A stretch of DNA of 36,981 nucleotides from Bacteroidales bacterium (lineage in GTDB: Bacteria; Bacteroidota; Bacteroidia; Bacteroidales; UBA932): positions 1 to 36,981 of the forward strand of contig JAFYEM010000016.1 of assembly GCA_017544265.1 (NCBI GenBank). The letters run 5' to 3'. Under the pieces are notes generated by a model that had not been told where the DNA came from, did no database searches, and worked only from the letters and a program-made list of their open reading frames with translations. Below, piece after piece: positions 32,837-36,981 of the stretch. Position 1 is the first letter of the stretch, and every line of letters starts with the position of its first letter. A program made the position numbers and the translations under genes.

Positions 32837-33571
32837 ATGAAATCAGTAAAGGCTACAGCCAAAGGGCTCACGGAAATGATGGACGCGGTGAAGGACGCCG
32901 TGTTTCCGGAATATTCCGACCAGAACACTTCAAATGCTCCCAGACGTATCCACAGGGCGCTTTCATCTCTTGCAGGAGAGCTGGTGGCTGACAAATTCAT
33001 AGAAACTCTCCCTGAAATAAAGCGTCTGCTTCAGACCGACGTGGAGGCGATTGAGGCCAACGACCCGGCGGCGACAGGCCAGCGGGAAATTGTCTTCTGC
33101 TACCCTGCCGTCAAGGCAATCCTCTATTATCGCACCGCCCACCGCCTGTGGGAGCTGAAGGTACCGATACTGCCGCGCATGCTCACTGAATACGCCCATT
33201 CCGTAACCGGCATAGACATACATCCCGGTGCATCCATCGGAGAGTATTTCGCCATAGACCACGGCACTGGCACCGTTATCGGCGAGACAGCGATTATCGG
33301 CAATCATGTAACTCTGTACCAGGGAGTTACGCTCGGTGCAAAGAATTTTGTCTATGACGAATCGGGCCGCCCGCGGAATGTTCTCCGCCACCCCATCATC
33401 GAGGACAACGTGACTGTCTATTCCAACGCATCCCTGCTCGGTCGCATCACCATCGGCAAGGGTTCCGTCATAGGCGGCAACGTCTGGCTGACTCACTCTG
33501 TTCCGCCCCAGTCCCGCATTCTCCAAAGCCCCTCCCGCGAACTGTTCTTCACCGGCGGCGAAGGCATCTGA
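32837..33571 (+). CDS. Serine O-acetyltransferase
   Basis: This 244-residue enzyme transfers acetyl from acetyl-CoA to L-serine, giving O-acetylserine for cysteine synthesis. An N-terminal helical domain (about 1-140; NDPAATGQREIVFCYPAVKA, AHRLWELKVP) precedes a left-handed beta-helix. The helix holds the catalytic block ITGIDIHPGASIG-like (residues about 125-137, with His) and the DHGTGTVIGETA and TLYQGVTLGAK motifs that define SAT enzymes. The hexapeptide coils end around 230 and the protein ends FFTGGEGI. It is translationally linked to the dehydrogenase (3-base gap). The last codons and stop lie in copy 1 of a 46-bp tandem repeat. The family is clear; cysE or epsC would be the usual symbol, but I leave it blank. 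Confidence 0.92.
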   Translation: MKSVKATAKGLTEMMDAVKDAVFPEYSDQNTSNAPRRIHRALSSLAGELVADKFIETLPEIKRLLQTDVEAIEANDPAATGQREIVFCYPAVKAILYYRTAHRLWELKVPILPRMLTEYAHSVTGIDIHPGASIGEYFAIDHGTGTVIGETAIIGNHVTLYQGVTLGAKNFVYDESGRPRNVLRHPIIEDNVTVYSNASLLGRITIGKGSVIGGNVWLTHSVPPQSRILQSPSRELFFTGGEGI

Positions 33572-33643
33572 CCCTCACTCCGTCAGCTGGCAGGGCGCCG
33601 GCGGCGAAGGCATCTGACCATCCCTCCGTCAGCTGGCAGGGCG
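33552..33643 (+). repeat. 46-bp tandem duplication across the SAT stop codon
   Basis: Copy 1 (33552-33597) and copy 2 (33598-33643) differ at only two positions, and the first 8 bases recur at 33644-33651. Copy 1 contains the last six codons (GGEGI and stop, in frame) of the acetyltransferase gene, so copy 2 is a noncoding echo of them. This is a recent duplication by its near-identity. Confidence 0.9.
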
Positions 33644-33691
33644 CCGGCGGCTTAATAGGGGGTCGATGCCGCCGGAACCCTGCCAGTTGGC
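33628..33691. repeat. Long imperfect inverted repeat (hairpin)
   Basis: Two 24-base arms (33628-33651 and 33668-33691) pair at 20 of 24 positions around a 16-base loop; the arms are GC-rich (CTGGCAGGG core, CCGGCGGC inner end). The left arm is part of the tandem duplication. It may end transcription of the dehydrogenase-acetyltransferase unit, but there is no T-run, so a mobile or REP-like origin is equally plausible. Confidence 0.7.
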
Positions 33692-33700
33692 TTCGTCCCC

Positions 33701-33745
33701 TGTCATTTCGAGCGGAGGCCCTAAGGGCCGCAGTCGAGAAATCTC
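33701..33745. repeat. REP-like interspersed palindrome (TGTCATTTCGA...GAGAAATCTC)
   Basis: The outer parts TGTCATTTCGA and TCGAGAAATCTC are imperfectly complementary. They enclose GGAGGCCC-TAA-GGGCCGC with a 5-bp GC core (33717-33721 with 33725-33729). Intergenic elements beginning GTCATTTCGA and ending GAGAAATCTC are familiar from Bacteroidetes genomes as interspersed repeats; I rely on memory for that. Only one copy lies in this window. Confidence 0.6.
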
Positions 33746-33759
33746 TACTGCGACATTGT

Positions 33760-33791
33760 TTTGCATTATTTACAGATATTTAGTACTTTTG
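33760..33791 (+). promoter_or_regulatory. Promoter of the GH97-SGNH gene
   Basis: TTTG (33760-33763), a 20-base spacer and TACTTTTG (33784-33791) match the Bacteroidetes consensus exactly. Transcription would start near 33796-33800, just ahead of the ATG at 33812, which excludes the longer frame start at 33761. Confidence 0.8.
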
Positions 33792-33811
33792 GGGAAAATG
33801 AATATCTGAAT

Positions 33812-36445
33812 ATGAAAAGAACAGCTATTGCGACGGTACTGCTTTTTGCAATCCTGATGACCTTCGGAGCAGAAGCTGCGGCCAAGGCCGGGAAAGTGTA
33901 CAAAATCGAGTCTCCGTCGGGAGAAATCAAAGTCGAAGTGAACGTCTCGGAATCCATAAACTGGTCCCTGGAGCGTTCCGGCGTGAAAATACTTGACCCT
34001 TCCGCCATATCCATGACTCTCGAAGACGGTACGGTATTCGGCAGCAATACAAAAGTCAGAAGAGCCTTACGCTCCAGCGTGGACCGCATCGTCACCCCGG
34101 TGGTGTACCGCCAGAGTGAAGTCCGCGACCACTACAACTCCCTGACCCTCCAGTGCAACGGCTTCAATCTTGTTTTCAGGGTCTATGACGACGGCGCGGC
34201 CTATCGCTTCACGGCCAGTCAGAAAGCCGGCTTCAAAGTCCTGTCCGAGCAGGCAGAGTTCCGCCTCAATGAGCCCGGAACAGGATTTGTCCCCTACTGC
34301 CGCAAGAAGGCCGGCAATATAGAATGCCAGTATTTCTCCTCCTTCGAAACCCCATACAGCCAGATAGAACTCAAGGACTGGGAGAAGGACCGGCTGGCTT
34401 TTCTACCTATTACCATAAACGCAGCCGGCGGGATGAAAGTCTGCATCACCGAAAGCGATCTTCTGAACTATCCCGGAATGTACCTGTGGAACCAGGACGG
34501 GGACAATTCCCTGGAGGCTGTTTTCGCCCCTTACCCCAAAACCATAAGGCAGGGAGGACACAATATGCTCCAGGGCCTTGTGGACAGCCGCGAAGAATAC
34601 ATCGCCAAAGCCGGGGCTACAGAGGATTTCCCCTGGAGGATAGTGATTGTATCAAAGGAGGACAAAGACCTTATGACCTGCGACCTTCCCTGGCTTCTCG
34701 GGCGGGAACCAGCCGCCGGAGAGGATTTCAGCTGGGTGCGCCCCGGCAAGGTCGCATGGGACTGGTGGAACAACTGGAACCTCTATGGAGTGGATTTCCC
34801 CGCCGGAGTGAATAACGACACCTACAAATACTATATAAAATTTACCGGCAAGAACAATATCGAATACGTTATCCTGGATGAAGGCTGGGCCGTGAACAAG
34901 GCGGCGAACCTCTTCCAGGTCATACCTGAAATAGACCTTCCGATGCTCTGCAAATATGCTGAGAAGAAAGGCGTGGGCCTGATTCTCTGGGCCGGATACT
35001 GGGCCTTCGAAAAGGACATGGAGAAGGTCTGCCGTGAGTACTCCAGGATGGGAGTGAAGGGATTCAAGGTGGATTTCATGGACCGTGACGACCAGGTCAT
35101 GGTGGATTTTTACCGCCGCGCCGCCGAAACCGCAGCCAGGTATCACCTGATGATAGATTTCCATGGAGCATTCAAACCCGCCGGACTGCAGCGCACCTGG
35201 CCCAATGTGGTGAACTTCGAAGGGGTCTATGGACTCGAAAACGTAAAGGGACAGAAGAAATACCCGATAGACCTTGTAAGCTATGAGGTCAGCATACCTT
35301 TCGTACGTATGGTGGCCGGCCCGGCGGACTACACCCAGGGAGCCATGAGGAATGCTTCGAAAGAGAATTTCCGCTATGTGTCTTCGGAGGCCATGTCCCA
35401 GGGCACACGCTGCCGCCAACTTGCGGAGTATGTGATTTTCGACTCCCCCCTCACCATGCTATGCGACTCCCCTTCCAATTATATGGGTGAGCCTGAATGC
35501 CTGCAGTTCATTTCCGAAGTACCAACCACCTGGGACCAGACCATAGCGCTGGACGGAAAAGCCGGAGAATACGCCGCGATCGCAAGGCGCAAGGGCGACA
35601 CCTGGTACGTAGGAGCGATTACTGACTGGAACGAGAGGGAGCTGACTCTGGACCTTTCGTTCATAGGGAAGGCCTGCGACATGGATATCTATCGCGACGG
35701 AGTTAATGCATCGAAGGCGGCCAGGGATTATAAAAAGGACTGGCAGCTTTTCCCTTCAGACGGCAAGATAGACATAAAAATGGCCTCCGGCGGCGGCTGG
35801 GCCGCGGTTATCCGTTCTTCGCCAATCCCGGGAGAAAAAGCCGACAATGACTGGGCCCAATTCTCCAGATACGCCCTCAAGAACAGCGAACTCACCCGCA
35901 GGCCGAGGGCTGTGCTGTTCGGTGATTCCATTACCCAGAGCTGGGTAAGAGATGACGGCGAGTGGCTGGAGGAGCACAATTTCGCCGGTCGCGGAATCAG
36001 CGGACAGACCACCATGCAGATGCTGGTCCGTTTCCGCGCGGATGTCCTGGACCTCAAGCCTGAATATGTAGTAATTCTGGCGGGAATCAACGATATCGGC
36101 CGTAATAACGGTTACATTTCCGTAGAACATACTTTCGACAATATTGTGTCTATGGTGGAACTCGCCCGCCTGCACGGCATCAAACCGGTCATGTGCACCT
36201 TGCTGCCGGCATGGGAGATCGGCTGGCGCCGGCGTGTCGGCGACCCGCGTCCGCAGATAGACAAGCTCAACTCACTTATACGGGCTTATGCAGACGAACA
36301 GGGCATTCCGCTCGTGGACTATCACAGCGCGATGAAAACGCCCGACGGCGCAATGAAGCCGGAACTCGAGCTGGATGCGGTGCACCCGAATCTCGAGGGG
36401 TACAAGGTAATGGAAAAAGTGCTGCTCGGGGTTATCGGCGACTAA
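33812..36445 (+). CDS. GH97 glycosidase fused to C-terminal SGNH/GDSL hydrolase
   Basis: This 877-residue protein has a signal peptide (about 1-27, ending AEAAAK) without a lipobox. GH97 comes first: an N-terminal beta-sandwich (about 30-285), a catalytic TIM barrel (about 290-565; WDWWNNWNL, YVILDEGW, GLILWAGYWAF, GFKVDFMDRDDQ) and a C-terminal beta domain to about 675. Asp421 in KVDFMD lies where retaining GH97 alpha-galactosidases carry their nucleophile; inverting SusB-type enzymes lack it. I therefore favour a retaining alpha-galactosidase-like activity. Residues about 698-877 are a complete SGNH hydrolase: GDSIT (Ser706), GRGISGQTT, AGINDI and DAVHPN (Asp855, His858). The fusion suggests removal of an acyl group and a terminal alpha-sugar from the same glycan. 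It overlaps the convergent recombinase gene by 4 bases. Confidence 0.93.
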   Translation: MKRTAIATVLLFAILMTFGAEAAAKAGKVYKIESPSGEIKVEVNVSESINWSLERSGVKILDPSAISMTLEDGTVFGSNTKVRRALRSSVDRIVTPVVYRQSEVRDHYNSLTLQCNGFNLVFRVYDDGAAYRFTASQKAGFKVLSEQAEFRLNEPGTGFVPYCRKKAGNIECQYFSSFETPYSQIELKDWEKDRLAFLPITINAAGGMKVCITESDLLNYPGMYLWNQDGDNSLEAVFAPYPKTIRQGGHNMLQGLVDSREEYIAKAGATEDFPWRIVIVSKEDKDLMTCDLPWLLGREPAAGEDFSWVRPGKVAWDWWNNWNLYGVDFPAGVNNDTYKYYIKFTGKNNIEYVILDEGWAVNKAANLFQVIPEIDLPMLCKYAEKKGVGLILWAGYWAFEKDMEKVCREYSRMGVKGFKVDFMDRDDQVMVDFYRRAAETAARYHLMIDFHGAFKPAGLQRTWPNVVNFEGVYGLENVKGQKKYPIDLVSYEVSIPFVRMVAGPADYTQGAMRNASKENFRYVSSEAMSQGTRCRQLAEYVIFDSPLTMLCDSPSNYMGEPECLQFISEVPTTWDQTIALDGKAGEYAAIARRKGDTWYVGAITDWNERELTLDLSFIGKACDMDIYRDGVNASKAARDYKKDWQLFPSDGKIDIKMASGGGWAAVIRSSPIPGEKADNDWAQFSRYALKNSELTRRPRAVLFGDSITQSWVRDDGEWLEEHNFAGRGISGQTTMQMLVRFRADVLDLKPEYVVILAGINDIGRNNGYISVEHTFDNIVSMVELARLHGIKPVMCTLLPAWEIGWRRRVGDPRPQIDKLNSLIRAYADEQGIPLVDYHSAMKTPDGAMKPELELDAVHPNLEGYKVMEKVLLGVIGD

Positions 36446-36981
36446 CGCCGGGGATGCGCATCGAGTATGTTCCGCTGCCAGGATGCAGTGTCCACATGAG
36501 TGTAGATTTCAGTGGTGAGTATGCTCTCATGGCCCAGCATTTCCTGCACTACGCGAAGGTCTGCGCCGTTTTCTATCAGATGTGTGGCAAAGGAATGCCG
36601 GAAAGTATGGGGTGAAATCTCCTTATGGATTCCCGCTGCCATTGCCTGGGTCTTAACCAGATTGAACACAGAGACTCTGGACAGGCTCTTTCCGAACTTG
36701 TTCAGGAACAGAATGTCTGAAAACTCCGGAGAGAACGGCTCAGGTCGCTCTGCCAGGTAATTTGCCACGGCATCAGCAGCCGCCCCGCCGAGGGGGACCA
36801 GCCTCTGCTTGTCACCCTTCCCCACTACCGATATGAATCCTTCCTGGAAATATATGCAGGAAATCTTCAGCGACACCGCCTCCGATACCCTGAGACCGCA
36901 GCCGTAAAGCACCTCCAGAATCGCCCTGTCCCGAAGCCCGTAAGGCTTGCTGAGGTCCACGGACTCAATTATCGAGAAAAC
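36442..36981 (-). CDS. XerC/XerD-type tyrosine recombinase, catalytic domain (5' end outside window)
   Basis: The gene runs off the right edge; 179 residues of the C-terminal catalytic domain are visible in open frame from 36981. All catalytic residues are present in order: Arg in YGCGLRVSE, Lys in VGKGDKQR, the HTFRHSFATH box (His and Arg), His in LGHESI, and the Tyr nucleophile in TTEIYTHV. The context (LRDRAILEVLYGCGLR, ISPHTFRHSFATHLIENGADLRVVQEMLGHESI) is very close to chromosomal XerD/XerC, which resolve chromosome dimers at dif, rather than to conjugative-transposon integrases. No att or dif-like site is evident here. The stop overlaps that of the GH97 gene. Confidence 0.9.
   Translation of the reverse strand, partial: VFSIIESVDLSKPYGLRDRAILEVLYGCGLRVSEAVSLKISCIYFQEGFISVVGKGDKQRLVPLGGAAADAVANYLAERPEPFSPEFSDILFLNKFGKSLSRVSVFNLVKTQAMAAGIHKEISPHTFRHSFATHLIENGADLRVVQEMLGHESILTTEIYTHVDTASWQRNILDAHPRR

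Noticed and set aside
33552-33651. Minimal CRISPR or attachment site
   Set aside because: The two copies are directly adjacent with no spacer, and the second copy repeats a gene's last codons. No integrase-linked element boundary is visible; the recombinase at the right edge looks like a chromosomal Xer protein.
33761-33811. N-terminal extension of the GH97 protein (start at 33761)
   Set aside because: It would begin in the promoter's -33 box and place 17 non-signal residues before a standard MKRTAIATVLLF signal peptide.

Overview
The window comes from a Bacteroidales chromosome (gut-type Bacteroidetes; I cannot fix the genus). The evidence is a SusC/SusD pair, BACON, DUF5689, fimbrillin-like and GLUG surface lipoproteins, GH97 and GH31 enzymes, a DUF6377-type regulator, and promoters of the Bacteroidetes form TTTG-N18-20-TAnnTTTG at several gene starts. 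The sequence is moderately GC-rich, apart from an AT-richer, poorly coding stretch near the left edge.

Left part (1-9200): the 3' end of a metallophosphoesterase gene, then about 650 bp with only fragmentary reading frames. Next come minus-strand housekeeping or stress genes: a TSCPD-domain protein, an Hsp20 chaperone with a clear terminator, a lipoprotein-type nucleosidase, and a YdeI-family protein cotranscribed with an alpha/beta hydrolase. A plus-strand GH31 glycosidase follows, convergent with a hypothetical protein that has its own promoter, and then a membrane-anchored DUF6377-like regulator that diverges from the main locus.

Main locus (9357-31490): one promoter (TATTG, 20-nt spacer, TAATTTTG) is followed by twelve further tightly packed or overlapping plus-strand genes after the first, ending at a strong nested hairpin. 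In order they are: a fused endonuclease/exonuclease/phosphatase (EEP) lipoprotein; a second secreted EEP enzyme; a BACON lipoprotein; SusC; SusD; a second BACON lipoprotein; a BACON-DUF5689 lipoprotein; a fimbrillin-like/beta-helix chimera; a bacterial Ig-like lipoprotein; a previously uncalled 46-residue peptide gene; a 1046-residue fimbrillin-like/GLUG-repeat protein; a fimbrillin-like/GLUG/SGNH-hydrolase chimera; and a short fimbrillin-like lipoprotein. It looks like a polysaccharide-utilisation locus, but it has no glycoside hydrolase or polysaccharide lyase catalytic domain that I recognise. The only catalytic domains I see are two EEP phosphodiesterase/phosphatase domains and one SGNH esterase. 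I infer a surface system that binds and imports a phosphodiester- or phosphate-containing, possibly acylated, polymer (nucleic acid is one candidate), coupled to a set of adhesin-like proteins. The 46-residue peptide shares an ESLT(I/V)EDDS..W tail with the last protein of the operon; I know of no described function for this.

Right part (31500-36981): a UDP-sugar dehydrogenase and a serine O-acetyltransferase form a two-gene unit. Its end carries a 46-bp tandem duplication running across the stop codon, a long hairpin and a REP-like element. Then comes a GH97 glycosidase fused to a C-terminal SGNH hydrolase, with its own excellent promoter. It converges, with a 4-bp overlap, on the truncated catalytic part of a XerC/D-type tyrosine recombinase that runs off the right edge.
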